A stretch of 57,334 bases of DNA from JBGQAS01 sp964498605 (GCA_964498605.1 CAZCHK010000010.1:1-57334); one strand, 5' to 3'; shown: positions 24,740 through 34,503, counted from the first letter of the stretch. Notes: generated by a model from the letters alone, not told the origin. Numbers and translations are program-made.

Positions 24740-25930
24740 TTATGGATAGGCGAACGCGAGAAAAGTACCCGCGTGGAAAACCGCCAGATTTCCGCTGGGA
24801 ACATCCACGCTGGCGAGCCAGCCCTGGCCATCGTCAGTGGTGAGTTGCACCAGCAGTGTTTCATTGTCAAGAAAACCCGCCGGCACGACCCTGACGGCTT
24901 CTGCATTGCTGAGCGTTTCGAAGAAGGAAGCGGGCAGCGTGTGCAGGATGGATCCGCTGCGTCCGGCGATCTTGATCAGGGTCGCGCTGCCCCCGGCTGT
25001 ACCGACTGATGAAGCTTCCATCCACGCCAGCAACTGATCGTCCGGGGAGAAGACCACGTACCCGGCGCCCAGGTCCGAGGAGGCTTCCAGCGCCAGCGAG
25101 CGGTAGCTGCTGCGACCGGTGTCATGCACGCGCAGATCGAGATGGGAAGGATTGGTGGAGGCGTGCAGCGCCAGGGATGGAGAAAGCCCGCAGAACAGGC
25201 GCTCATCTCCCAGCACCTGCGCCAGCGTGCTGCTGGAAGCGTCGAAATAAACCAGGCCGCGCTGCAGCGGAATCAGCAGGTCAGGGTTTTGCGCTCCTTT
25301 GGGCGAGCGGGTGTAAAAGAACCCCAGCGCTTGCCCGTTCTCGGTGCTGACCCCCACCGGGGTGTACGCCATGCCGCCATCGTCCACCAGGATCACGTTC
25401 GCAGAAGGATTGGCGCGCATTTCCTCCAGCGTGCCGAAGAAGATGTTGTTCTGCACGTCGTTGCCCTTGAGCCAGATCGATTCGCTGACGACGAGGATGG
25501 GACGAGCCGGCGCGCCGGCCATGCGCAACGGGAAGTCAGACGCCTGATAAACCTGCAGGCCGTTGAAGCGGTTGACCACGACGGCTTTGCTGTCCTCGAA
25601 CTCACCCACGTAGACAAGCGGTGGGAAGCCCTGGCCGGAGAAATTTCCCGCCAGGTGTACGCTGCCCGGCTGGAAAGCTGTGTCGGAAGGGGCGTCGAAG
25701 TTCAGCATGGTCTGCCCGTCCCAGCCTACTAGGGCGATGCCGGTTTGCGCGTCGTCCACCAGGACGCCGTAGGGCAGCTGGAGCGGAGATATAACTGTGG
25801 AAGTGGATGTGAGAGCAGGGGACGCGGTCGCGGAGGGAACGGGGAGCACTTCCGTTACCTGTGCAGCTTCAGCGGTCCCGCACGCGCACAGAACAACACA
25901 GCAGATCAACACCGACGCATACGATCTCAT
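24740..25930 (-). CDS. Beta-propeller-like lipoprotein (paralogue 1 of a tandem pair)
   Basis: A 396-residue exported protein. The N-terminus has a signal peptide with Cys-rich lipobox region (VLCACG). The rest is beta-rich with a FSPDDQLLAWME segment typical of TolB/WD40-like blades. The C-terminal 60 residues (GFLDNETLLVQL, then VDVPSGNLAVFHAGTFLAF) match the neighbour at 25984-27207 closely in pattern, so the two arose by duplication. No enzyme motif. Likely a surface sensor or binding protein, which is inference. The start codon has no clear Shine-Dalgarno; a TATGAT lies nine bases upstream. Confidence 0.55.
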   Translation of the reverse strand: MRSYASVLICCVVLCACGTAEAAQVTEVLPVPSATASPALTSTSTVISPLQLPYGVLVDDAQTGIALVGWDGQTMLNFDAPSDTAFQPGSVHLAGNFSGQGFPPLVYVGEFEDSKAVVVNRFNGLQVYQASDFPLRMAGAPARPILVVSESIWLKGNDVQNNIFFGTLEEMRANPSANVILVDDGGMAYTPVGVSTENGQALGFFYTRSPKGAQNPDLLIPLQRGLVYFDASSSTLAQVLGDERLFCGLSPSLALHASTNPSHLDLRVHDTGRSSYRSLALEASSDLGAGYVVFSPDDQLLAWMEASSVGTAGGSATLIKIAGRSGSILHTLPASFFETLSNAEAVRVVPAGFLDNETLLVQLTTDDGQGWLASVDVPSGNLAVFHAGTFLAFAYP

Positions 25931-25953
25931 ACGATCTTAATCATACATGAAAT

Positions 25954-25976
25954 ACCGCCCGGGGAATCCGGGCGGT
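25954..25976 (-). terminator. Hairpin after the 25984-27207 gene
   Basis: ACCGCCCGG, loop GGAAT, CCGGGCGGT, starting 8 bases after the stop on the minus strand. The following T-tract is short (ATTTC). It separates the two paralogous genes. Confidence 0.6.
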
Positions 25977-25983
25977 TGCGGTT

Positions 25984-27207
25984 TCATGGGTAATAGAGTT
26001 CCAGGAACACACCTGAGCAGAAATAGGATAGCTCGCCGCTGCTGGTGTTGACTCTGACCAGGTGCGTGTCGCTCCATTCGTCCCGGCGTACCTGTACCAG
26101 CAGGGTTTCCGCGTCCAGGAATCCGACCGGCTCCACGCGTTGTGCCTGTCCACCGACAACGGCGTTGAACTGCGTGTCGGGGATGTCCCACAGGAGCGTG
26201 CCATCGTAGGAAGCGATTCTGATCCGGCTGGAGAAATCAGGCACTTCCGCCATCTGCCAGCCCTGCCCCTCCATCCAGGCAACGCGCGCGTTATCGGGAG
26301 AGAATACCAGTGACCCGGCACCGCGGTTGGAAGCGGGCAGCACCGGCAGGGAGAAGGCCTGTCCGCTATCGATGCCGGTGGCGATCAGGTCCTGATTGTT
26401 GATTGTTGTGTGAGCCACAAAGCTGCCGTCTGGTGAAAAACCGACCGGGTTGCGCGTGTCATCCAGTATCTGGTACACCGAGTTGCTCGAGACCTCGTAA
26501 TAATAGAATCCCTTGCGCGGGGCAAAGACGATGTCTCCCCCGATGCCGTAAGCGGCCTTGGCGTAGAACACGCCTGCAGGGTACCCGTTGCCCGCCCTGA
26601 CCCCCAGCGGATCAAACGCGAAGTAGTCCGCAGTGGCCTCGTAGTAGGTCGGAGAGTGCGCGCCAACCAGGGATGTGGTGGTGCCGATGTATACGGCGTT
26701 CCCCAGGCCGGCGTCATCGTACGTCGTCTCGACAAAAACGATGGCGTCCTCTCCGGGAGCGCATTTCAAGCGGTACAGATCATTGGATTCGCGCAGGAGT
26801 GCCATGCTGCCACCACGGTTGACCATCAAGGCGCGGTTTCCGCCGCTCCAGCTGAGAAATACCAGGGCCGTATCGATCTGCCCGGAAACCGGACCCGCCA
26901 TGGCTGCCTCGCCCTGCGAAAAGCCGTATTCCGCGGGAGCCTGCAGTTCGGTGATGACCTGCCCGGCCGTGTTGTACAGCGTGATGCCGTACTGGTCACC
27001 CGTATCAACCAGCGCGCCGGCAGGCAGGTAGGGATTACCGCTCACCACCGGCTGATCCTTCTCCTGAGCGGGTAGTTCCGGTTCGGTTTCGGGTGTTGAC
27101 TGAGCGGTGTTGATGTTGATCGGGATGCCGCCAAGATCAATGCTGCACGCCAGGGTGATAAAGGCGATTAAGCCAATGATTATGGTGGTGACTGATCGAT
27201 TGTTCAT
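25984..27207 (-). CDS. Beta-propeller-like lipoprotein (paralogue 2 of a tandem pair)
   Basis: A 407-residue exported protein. The signal peptide ends near TLACS. The mature part has repeated beta blades with segments such as GSLVFSPDNARVAWMEGQGW, and a C-terminus GFLDAETLLVQV ... VNTSSGELSYFCSGVFLELYYP that lines up with the end of the downstream paralogue. The stretch PYLPAGALVDTGDQYGITLY corresponds to PYGVLVDDAQTGIALVGW there. GGAGGAGAG lies directly before the ATG. Separate terminator, so the copies are probably transcribed independently. Function unknown. Confidence 0.55.
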   Translation of the reverse strand: MNNRSVTTIIIGLIAFITLACSIDLGGIPININTAQSTPETEPELPAQEKDQPVVSGNPYLPAGALVDTGDQYGITLYNTAGQVITELQAPAEYGFSQGEAAMAGPVSGQIDTALVFLSWSGGNRALMVNRGGSMALLRESNDLYRLKCAPGEDAIVFVETTYDDAGLGNAVYIGTTTSLVGAHSPTYYEATADYFAFDPLGVRAGNGYPAGVFYAKAAYGIGGDIVFAPRKGFYYYEVSSNSVYQILDDTRNPVGFSPDGSFVAHTTINNQDLIATGIDSGQAFSLPVLPASNRGAGSLVFSPDNARVAWMEGQGWQMAEVPDFSSRIRIASYDGTLLWDIPDTQFNAVVGGQAQRVEPVGFLDAETLLVQVRRDEWSDTHLVRVNTSSGELSYFCSGVFLELYYP

Positions 27208-27276
27208 CTCTCCTCCAGAAAATTAGTATTACATTACCTTGCAATTTAATTGTAATTCCATTCGCACGTCAGGTCA

Positions 27277-29322
27277 TCAGGGTTCAACCCAGGAAACTGG
27301 TTGGATGGCATACACCAGGATCCTTTCGCCTCCTGCCATGAAGAAAAGTCCATCGGGTGAAAACGCGAAAGCATCTCCCACGGGAGGGCGTAAGATGCCG
27401 ACGAGTTCCCAGGTGGCAGTGCGCCAGAAACGGTATTCACCCGAATGGGAAATTTTGTAGCTTGAAATTTTTGAGGTTACAAATAGCGAACCATTGGGTG
27501 AGAAGGCTGGAATATCCCCATCTGTTGAGCGTAGCACGATCGAAAAATCCTGTGTGTTCCACACGACCACCCCTTCCGGAGAGTTGAAGGCAAGGAATCT
27601 GCCATCCGGGGAAAAAACCGGGTATAACAACATACCAAATTCATCCGTTTTATAGATCAATTCACCCCGTGGAATACTCCAAAGATAAAAACCCGACCCG
27701 GTCCCTGCCGCCAGAAGTCCTGAATCGGGTGAAAAGGCGCTGGATTTGAAATAGACCGGTCCAGCCTCGCCAGAGGGTAAAAGCTCAACGACAATGAAAT
27801 TATTGGAGGTGTCCCGGATAGTAACGATGTTCTTGCCTGTGAAGGACTGCAACATGCCATCTCGCGAAAATGCGGACGGCGCGCAGGAATAAGCGCCGCA
27901 GGACGTTTCACTAAAATCAGAAAGGTTATAGAGGAGCACACCATTTGAATAAACGATCTTGCCATCGGGAGAGAAAAGCAGACTGGAAATTTGACCAAAC
28001 GAGCTTGAACCGCCGTTGAAGCTGCCGAGCCATTCGCCACTGCGCGCATTTCTGATCTGCCCTCCCAGGTAGTTGCCCGTGGCGATGGTGTCGCCTGAAG
28101 GAGAAAATATTAGACTGTCACCCGAAAGGTAAAAATCATTTGGCATCAACGAAAGTTGTTCACCGGTATGTGTATCCCAGACGCCCAGGCTCCAATCCCC
28201 GTTAACGCATGCCAGCATGCTGCCTGAATTGGAGAATTCGCGATAAGACCAGAAATCATTCGACACGCCATTTTTAAGGTCGATCTGGAGAATGGTTCCA
28301 TTCTCGCGGCTGAAGATCGCAGAACTGTAAGACCATTGCGCCCCATCAGGGGACAACTTCTTATATTGCGTGGGCTGGCAGTCGATTGGAGACAGAATCA
28401 AATCTGTGTTGATTTGCCAAAAACAGCTTTCTTTTCTGCCGGTCAGGACAACGGTCCATTGGCGGCTTATCGAAAAACCGCCTGCGAAGGATCGGATCAG
28501 CGCTCCGGATTCCACTTCATAAAAACGCATGTCCAGCACGGGCTGGTTAAAATCCACTGTCGCGATCATTGATCCGTCAGGTGAAATGCTGACCAGTGAA
28601 CGGGACGGTGTTTCAATGACCTGAAAGATGGAGAAATCTTTCGTGCGGAAAACCGTCACGATCCCGGTCGTGTTATCCATTACAGCAAAACGGCTTTGGT
28701 CGAGTGAGACGCGCAAATCACGCCCAGCGAAGTCGATCGATCGCACATGCATACCATCGCTGACGCACAGAACATGAATAGCGCTTCCATTCGTTTCCGA
28801 AAAGGTATCTCCCCCATAGATGCCGATAAAATACTCATTGCCAAGGAATTGACCTTCGCTGATACCGGGCAACGAGACGACTCTAGTGCCGGTCAATGGA
28901 TCAAAGACGTGCACACCCGAGGTGGTTGGAATAGCGAGAAGGCTGTCATCCGGCGACCAGGCGAAATCAGCTGTTAGCATTCCCAATCCCCATTCACCTA
29001 CCAGAGAGAGCCCTTCCCAGTTGACGGATGAGATCACGCTTCCCTGGGGAAGAGGTGTGCCAATGGAAACGGGCAGTTTAGGAAGAGGGGTGGCGGTTGG
29101 CAGCGATGTTTGGGTGGAAATGGTTGCTGAAGGGAGGGAAGAGGTTGGAAGCGGCTGTGTAAAAGAAGAATTGGGTGAACCTACCGATGATGTCGAGCAG
29201 GCATTGAGCAATACACCAAGCAACATTGCAAAAACCCGATACAAGGTGGGCGAGTTGGCTGCGGAGCGGTGAATGACGGGTGCCGCCAGGAATTTGGAGG
29301 AGGATGACCGGATGTCTTTCAC
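27277..29322 (-). CDS. WD40-like beta-propeller lipoprotein
   Basis: A 681-residue exported protein with many FSPDG/FSPSG blade motifs (FAWSPDDSLLAIPT, VSISPDGSMIATV, LLFSPDGKIVYSNGV, PVFSPDGRFLAFNS, FAFSPDGLFFMAGG). Two seven-bladed propellers would fit the length. The hydrophobic run and lipobox LLNACS lie near residues 30-42. A GTG at 29322 overlaps the stop of the GH116 gene in GTGA and is kept as the start. A TTG at 29244 would put the signal peptide closer to the N-terminus but has no Shine-Dalgarno. Base composition is AT-richer than the GH116 gene, so the coupling of the two is surprising. Confidence 0.7.
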   Translation of the reverse strand: MKDIRSSSSKFLAAPVIHRSAANSPTLYRVFAMLLGVLLNACSTSSVGSPNSSFTQPLPTSSLPSATISTQTSLPTATPLPKLPVSIGTPLPQGSVISSVNWEGLSLVGEWGLGMLTADFAWSPDDSLLAIPTTSGVHVFDPLTGTRVVSLPGISEGQFLGNEYFIGIYGGDTFSETNGSAIHVLCVSDGMHVRSIDFAGRDLRVSLDQSRFAVMDNTTGIVTVFRTKDFSIFQVIETPSRSLVSISPDGSMIATVDFNQPVLDMRFYEVESGALIRSFAGGFSISRQWTVVLTGRKESCFWQINTDLILSPIDCQPTQYKKLSPDGAQWSYSSAIFSRENGTILQIDLKNGVSNDFWSYREFSNSGSMLACVNGDWSLGVWDTHTGEQLSLMPNDFYLSGDSLIFSPSGDTIATGNYLGGQIRNARSGEWLGSFNGGSSSFGQISSLLFSPDGKIVYSNGVLLYNLSDFSETSCGAYSCAPSAFSRDGMLQSFTGKNIVTIRDTSNNFIVVELLPSGEAGPVYFKSSAFSPDSGLLAAGTGSGFYLWSIPRGELIYKTDEFGMLLYPVFSPDGRFLAFNSPEGVVVWNTQDFSIVLRSTDGDIPAFSPNGSLFVTSKISSYKISHSGEYRFWRTATWELVGILRPPVGDAFAFSPDGLFFMAGGERILVYAIQPVSWVEP

Positions 29323-31772
29323 TTTTTTGAAATTCTCTGCTCCCAGGCGTGCTGCACGCCCCAGATTGCAAGCGGACGCATGTAGGCCAGCGAGCGGTAG
29401 TTACCGCTGGCGACCCAGGCTTCGGGGGTGGCGAACCAGTATCCCTTGCGCTCCCAGCCGGTCAGGTAGATGCCGCGGGCGGTCTCGAAGGCCTCTTTGA
29501 CCATGCCTTGCTGAATCATCGCGGCAGCCAGAGCGTACGTGGTGCCGGTCCACACCTCCACGGACTGGATGTTGGTCCTGTCGGGGGAACCGTCCGGGCG
29601 GATGCCGTTTACCGCGCCCATCTCGCCGCCCCCAAACATTCTGACGTTGCGCTTGAAAATGGCCTTGAGGGCTGAGCGGATGTGCCCCTGCGGCACGAGC
29701 GGGGGCAGGTTGCTCATATCCGCGAACCACTGCCCGCACAGCTGGTCGGCCATGACGCTGTCGTGCTGGGGACTGGCGGATGAATCGTAGTTGAAGTACT
29801 CGCCGTTCCACAGTTTGTCTATGTAGGCCTGGCGCGCTCCGGCAAAGTGCTTTGTGTAGCGCTCAACCTCGGCGGATTTATGCAAAAGGCGGGAGATACC
29901 GGCCATGGCCGCAAGGGTTGCCAGCCACAATCCGCCGGTGTACGCGCTGGGTCCAGTGACGGTCCAGGTGTCGTAGGTCTGGTCTGGAAAGGCGTCGTTC
30001 TCGATCAGCCCGTCGCCATCGCGGTCGAAAGCTGCGCTGCGGTCGAACGCCTGCTGGACGGCACCCCAGGTGTCCTTGAGCAGCTTGAGGTCCCGGGTCA
30101 GCACGGCGTCACGGTAAACCTGCAGGATGAATTTGGGGTTGAGGTCCTTCCAGATACCGCTGTCGTGCAGGGAGTAGCCGTTGACCAGGTGGAAGGGATC
30201 TTCGTCCGGCCAGCCGAGATCGTGGGGCACGGCGCCGATGGTCTTGCGCGGCCCCTTCTCGTTGGAAAAGTAGAACTCCTGGACCTGGGGATGTTCCAGC
30301 CCCACCGTGGCGGCAAAGTCGCGCGTGATGCTGGTCTGAATCCTCGGGAATAGCATCAGCATGGCGATAGAGGCGTAAAAATGCACATCGTAGGTGTTGA
30401 CCATGCGGTATTCATGGCCTTCGAGGTAGCCAAAATGCCCCATCTTGTCGGGATCGGGCTTGCTGTCGGCGGGATAAACCCAGAAGGTGCCGCCTTCGCT
30501 GATGAAATACGTTTCATTAAATAACGTGTGTTTGTACCAATCGGGCAGATCCGGATCTGTAAGGACCGGGGATTGCCATGTTTCGATCGCTTTCTCCCAG
30601 TCCGGGTAGTGCGTCAGGGCGTCCTGCGCCATGCATGGAGCGGCGTCGCCTTTGCTGCCGTAGAAGACGGTGTAGCGCCGCAGCCAGGGCGTACCAAATC
30701 CGGAATGCACCACAGGCTGATCCCAGGCGAGGGCGAAAGGGATGACGCGTGTCTGGCCTGGTTGAAGCGTGCAGCTCACGGCAAGCGCCGCGCCGATGCT
30801 CTCACCGGGATCGGATGGATTCTCAATGTGCACCTCACTCAATTCACCGCACCGGGCGAAATCCTGCCATATGTCGCTGCCGTCACCGCTTGTTGCGAAT
30901 TGATGGCAGCGGGTGATCTTGAGACCTGGTTCGGGTCGGACGGCGAGTGCAAAAGTGATGGGATCCTCGATCGTCTCGAAGGGCTCAGCCTTGCCCGATT
31001 CGGGGGGGCGGGTCCTGATCTGGCGGTGGAGGTGGTGCAGCGCCACGCCGCTGACTCTCTCCCTGCCGCTACCCAGGAAAAAGGCGCGGTTGGCGTGTCC
31101 GCCGGCCTTGTCGTTGGGGGTGCCCCAGCCGTTCTGGAAGGAGAACATCAGCGCCACGTCGGCCTTCTCACTACCGGTGTTCTCGATGGTCCATTCAAAG
31201 ACAGCTTCCGGGAAGCTGCTTTCGCGGTAATTGTGGGGAATGAAGGGTGAAACCTGCTTGCAGGTGAGCTGGAGACCTGGCAGGGGCTCATCATAGGTTG
31301 TCCAGGCACGCGGAAAGAGGGCGTGGTAAGTGGCGCAGGCAGGATTGAGTCCCCAGTTCCAGGACGCGAGCGTGCCATCGGTGGGCTTGACCGGGCTGAG
31401 CGTGACCGCCTGGCCATCCCTGCCAGGGCGCCGGGAGAAGAGGGCGAACTGGTCGGCGGGTACATGGCTGTGGTGAATGATGCCTGGACGGATGGAGAAA
31501 CGGTTGAAGTCACCGCGCCAGCCGCGCCCAATGCTTCCACCGCCGATGCCTCCCAGCGGAACGCCGGCGACTGGTCCGGGTTTGGCTGCATTGAGCACGT
31601 TCCAGGACTGCATGCCGGTGGAACGGTTGGCGCGCGCCATCTTCATCAGGCGGGTGACCAGGGGAATACTTTTGAGGGTGGTCTTGAAATCAAACATGCG
31701 GTTGGGAGCGCCGGGTCTTTCAAGCACAGCGTCCAGTTTACGCGTCCAGGTGGAGGCAGGAATGCTGGTCAT
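29319..31772 (-). CDS. GH116 family glycoside hydrolase
   Basis: An 817-residue enzyme of glycoside hydrolase family 116 (relatives: GBA2 glucosylceramidase, bacterial beta-glucosidases and beta-xylosidases). The N-terminal beta domain starts with GVPLGGIGGGSIGRGWRGDF. The catalytic (alpha/alpha)6 domain has GYLEGHEYRMVNTYDVHFYA, with the candidate nucleophile Glu, and NDAFPDQTYDTWTVTG followed by SAYTGGLWLA, with the candidate acid/base Asp. No signal peptide is seen, so it is probably cytoplasmic. The ATG at 31772 has GGAG 7 bases upstream; an earlier ATG adds eleven non-conserved residues. Sugar specificity is not predictable here. Confidence 0.85.
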   Translation of the reverse strand: MTSIPASTWTRKLDAVLERPGAPNRMFDFKTTLKSIPLVTRLMKMARANRSTGMQSWNVLNAAKPGPVAGVPLGGIGGGSIGRGWRGDFNRFSIRPGIIHHSHVPADQFALFSRRPGRDGQAVTLSPVKPTDGTLASWNWGLNPACATYHALFPRAWTTYDEPLPGLQLTCKQVSPFIPHNYRESSFPEAVFEWTIENTGSEKADVALMFSFQNGWGTPNDKAGGHANRAFFLGSGRERVSGVALHHLHRQIRTRPPESGKAEPFETIEDPITFALAVRPEPGLKITRCHQFATSGDGSDIWQDFARCGELSEVHIENPSDPGESIGAALAVSCTLQPGQTRVIPFALAWDQPVVHSGFGTPWLRRYTVFYGSKGDAAPCMAQDALTHYPDWEKAIETWQSPVLTDPDLPDWYKHTLFNETYFISEGGTFWVYPADSKPDPDKMGHFGYLEGHEYRMVNTYDVHFYASIAMLMLFPRIQTSITRDFAATVGLEHPQVQEFYFSNEKGPRKTIGAVPHDLGWPDEDPFHLVNGYSLHDSGIWKDLNPKFILQVYRDAVLTRDLKLLKDTWGAVQQAFDRSAAFDRDGDGLIENDAFPDQTYDTWTVTGPSAYTGGLWLATLAAMAGISRLLHKSAEVERYTKHFAGARQAYIDKLWNGEYFNYDSSASPQHDSVMADQLCGQWFADMSNLPPLVPQGHIRSALKAIFKRNVRMFGGGEMGAVNGIRPDGSPDRTNIQSVEVWTGTTYALAAAMIQQGMVKEAFETARGIYLTGWERKGYWFATPEAWVASGNYRSLAYMRPLAIWGVQHAWEQRISKK

Positions 31773-31945
31773 GGTAATCTCCAGATGAATGAGGGTGTGA
31801 ATCAATTATACGTTGGATAGCGAAAATTTCGACAGGGACAGAGAGTTCGCTGCAGGCATTCAGGAGGAGGAGGAAAGGGGATCGGACCGTGAAAGCGATC
31901 ATGGCTCAATCCCCGAACAATTCACTTCAATCTGGTGAAATTGAT

Positions 31946-31975
31946 CCCACCCTGCAAAATCCTTTGCAGGGTGGG
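31946..31975 (-). terminator. Terminator of the 32-38 kb catabolic operon
   Basis: CCCACCCTGCAAA, loop ATCC, TTTGCAGGGTGGG: a perfect 13-bp stem 48 bases after the oxidoreductase stop on the minus strand. Only a short T run follows. It separates this operon from the GH116 gene. Confidence 0.65.
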
Positions 31976-32022
31976 GCGAATTGACCAGTCATGAGCATCA
32001 CCAAAGCGGAAGGTTAATTTCC

Positions 32023-33099
32023 TTACACTTCATCCGGGCGGATCTCCCTGCTCTCCGCCGAGGAGCGCAGGGCTGCCAGGGCGAACTGCAGCACAGCTTT
32101 GCCTGTGGGGCCGTCCAGGCGGGGCTGTTTTCCCTGCTGCAGTTTTTCGATGCAGTCGCGCGTGGCGGCGATGAAGGAGTCGTGCCACTCCACGCCTGCC
32201 ACCGGGATGGGGGTGGTCTTGCCGTCCTTGAAGAGCATCAGCTCGGGCAGGTCGATGGTGCGCGCGGTGTAGCGGTTGATAAAGAGAATGCCCTTGTCGC
32301 CGACGATCTCGATGCGGTCGTCGTCGGCGTAGTACAGGGAGTCGATGCGCGTCTCGGGTGTGTGCTCGATGTCAAGCAGGCCGTAGCGTCGGGCGGCCTT
32401 GTACTGGAACATGATCGTGGCGGGGGCGTCGATGTTGACCAGACCGGCGGCTTCCCTGACCGGAGTCTTGTCGATCCAGGCGTACACCCGCTCCACGGGT
32501 CCGCCCAGGTAGTGGGCGATGGAAAAGAGGTGGTAGCCGTGATCGAACACCAGCGGTCCGCCTCCGCACTTCTTCTCGTCGAAGCGCCACAGCCAGGCGG
32601 AGAGGGGGACCACCCAGGACCTGCCGCCACCGCCGGTGGACACGTGCAGGCGGATGGCGCGGATGTCACCGATCTCGCCAGCATCGATCAGTTGTTTAGC
32701 TTTCACCGCCGGTTCGTAGTAGACGAAGTTCTCATACACACGCAGCATCACGCCGCTCTTTTGAGCGGCTGCGATCATCTGGTCTGCTTCCTGCACCGAG
32801 CATGCCATTGGTTTTTGCACGGAGACGTGCTTGCCCGCCTGGCAGGCTTCCACGGTCATGGAGCAGTGCAGGTGATGCGGGGTGAGCAGTTCGACCAGTT
32901 GGATGTTCCTGTCTTCCAGCAGGGCGTGGTAATCGGTGAAGACCTTTTCAGCGCCCCAGGCCTTGGCCTTTTTTTGCGCCAGGGCTTTATTGGTGTCGCA
33001 GACGGCGGCGATGCGCGCGCCGGTGAAGTCCTGATATCCCATCTGGTGCAGGTCGGAAATACGCCCGCAGCCGATAATGGCAACTCGAATGGGTTCCAT
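32023..33099 (-). CDS. Gfo/Idh/MocA family oxidoreductase
   Basis: A 358-residue NAD(P)-dependent sugar or cyclitol dehydrogenase. The Rossmann motif is AIIGCGRISDLH (residues 8-19). The family EKP motif appears as QKP (VSVQKPMA), keeping the catalytic Lys. The second key motif is GGGPLVFDHGYHLF, with the Asp and His of the active site. Members oxidise inositol, glucose-type sugars or sugar acids. It is the last gene of the operon, 15 bases after the GPH transporter. A GGGA Shine-Dalgarno precedes the ATG. By position it could catalyse the first oxidation of the imported substrate. Confidence 0.88.
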   Translation of the reverse strand: MEPIRVAIIGCGRISDLHQMGYQDFTGARIAAVCDTNKALAQKKAKAWGAEKVFTDYHALLEDRNIQLVELLTPHHLHCSMTVEACQAGKHVSVQKPMACSVQEADQMIAAAQKSGVMLRVYENFVYYEPAVKAKQLIDAGEIGDIRAIRLHVSTGGGGRSWVVPLSAWLWRFDEKKCGGGPLVFDHGYHLFSIAHYLGGPVERVYAWIDKTPVREAAGLVNIDAPATIMFQYKAARRYGLLDIEHTPETRIDSLYYADDDRIEIVGDKGILFINRYTARTIDLPELMLFKDGKTTPIPVAGVEWHDSFIAATRDCIEKLQQGKQPRLDGPTGKAVLQFALAALRSSAESREIRPDEV

Positions 33100-33114
33100 G
33101 GTTGTTCCCTGCCT

Positions 33115-34479
33115 CTATTTGGCTGCTGCCGCAGCGTCCATGGCTTCCAGCTTCTCGCGCACCACGGCGTGATTTTTTCGCGTGATGGGATATTTAACCA
33201 GGAAGGGGATGGCGATGAAGATGAACAACGCCGGGATCAGACCGAAGAACAGGCGGATTCCAAGAAGCGTGGGGGTTTGCTGGGGGATATTGGGGACGTA
33301 CTTGAAACCGGTCAGGATCCACCCGACGGACGCTAAAGCCAGCGCTTCGGAGATCTTGGTCGCCAGACCCCACACACCGTAGTACATGCCGCTGCGCTGC
33401 TCACCGGTATCCAAGCGGTCGTAATCCGCCACATCCGCCACCATCGCCCAGGGGAAGATCCACTGCGAGGAAAACCCAAAGCCTGCCAGCGCGGCGATAA
33501 CATAAATCAGGTTGTTCGGCCCGTGGGGCAGGAAGAAGGTCAGTATGACAGCAGATGCGCCAATGCCCGTGCCAATGGCATAGGCAGGTCCTTTATCCAG
33601 GCGCCGGCTGACCCACTGCCAGAAGGGCAGCGCGATGGTCACGCACACCAGCATCAAGCCCATGACGATGGTCGTTTCTGCTTTCATGAGCAGGTTGTAC
33701 TCCAGGTAATACGCCATGAGCGTCTTGATGAAGGCGAAGGAAATGTTGACGACAAAGTAGACCACGCACAGCCACAGGAAGGGTTTGTTGCGCAGCGCCT
33801 TGCCCAGCGATTTAAAGGGATTTGCCTCAGGCACGACCTCGGTTTTGAGCTTGCGTTCCTTGATGCCCAGGGCGGAAAGGATCAGCGCCAGGGCAGCCAG
33901 CGCACCGTAGATAATGCCGATCCAGGCATAGCCGGTGCGCTGCAGGGCGAACATGCCCACGATCATGGGCGTCAAGGCGGCACCCACCAGGTAGGCAGGT
34001 ACTGCCATGACCATGCGCACGGTGGTCAGGCTGCTGCGCTCGTCGTAATCATCGGTCAGCTCGGACGTGAGGGCGTAATACGGCACGTTGGTCAGCGTCC
34101 AGAGGGTATCGAAGAGGATGAACGTGGCAGCGATCCAGATGAACGCCAGGACTTTCTCGGCTGTGGGCACGAACCACAGCAGGGCGATGGAGATGCCCAG
34201 CGGAACGGCACCAAAGAGCATGTACACGCGTCTCTTGCCAAAACGCGACTTGGTGCGGTCTGTCATCCAGCCGAAGAGCGGATCGTTGACGGCGTCCCAG
34301 AACTTGCCGATGAGCAGGGCGTTGCCTGCCAGTGCCGGCAGGATCAGCGCGCCGTCGGTGTAGAACTTCATGAGGAAGAACTGGATGGCGGAATTGACCA
34401 CTGCGTTGCCCAGGTCCCCGATGCCATAAAACACTTTGGTCTTTGCGGGAAGTTTGCCTTCTTGCCTTGCCTTTACCAT
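33115..34479 (-). CDS. GPH-family sugar:cation symporter (MFS superfamily)
   Basis: A 454-residue transporter with 12 membrane helices. The N-terminal signature YGIGDLGNAVVNSAIQFFLM and the loop PLFGWMTDRTKSRFGKRR are typical of the glycoside-pentoside-hexuronide (MelB) family, which takes up sugars with Na+ or H+. The Asp residues of the first and second helices used for cation binding in MelB correspond here to D22 and D62. AGGAGG lies 5 bases before the ATG. It is between the dehydratase and the oxidoreductase genes, so it probably imports the substrate of this operon. Confidence 0.87.
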   Translation of the reverse strand: MVKARQEGKLPAKTKVFYGIGDLGNAVVNSAIQFFLMKFYTDGALILPALAGNALLIGKFWDAVNDPLFGWMTDRTKSRFGKRRVYMLFGAVPLGISIALLWFVPTAEKVLAFIWIAATFILFDTLWTLTNVPYYALTSELTDDYDERSSLTTVRMVMAVPAYLVGAALTPMIVGMFALQRTGYAWIGIIYGALAALALILSALGIKERKLKTEVVPEANPFKSLGKALRNKPFLWLCVVYFVVNISFAFIKTLMAYYLEYNLLMKAETTIVMGLMLVCVTIALPFWQWVSRRLDKGPAYAIGTGIGASAVILTFFLPHGPNNLIYVIAALAGFGFSSQWIFPWAMVADVADYDRLDTGEQRSGMYYGVWGLATKISEALALASVGWILTGFKYVPNIPQQTPTLLGIRLFFGLIPALFIFIAIPFLVKYPITRKNHAVVREKLEAMDAAAAAK

Positions 34480-34503
34480 GTGAACCTCCTTGATGTAGAT
34501 CGT

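Noticed and set aside
31981..33336. A 451-residue plus-strand open frame opposite the oxidoreductase and transporter genes
   Set aside because: It lies antisense to two strongly conserved genes and its translation is His/Gly/Val-rich with no recognisable domain, as expected from GC-rich antisense frames.
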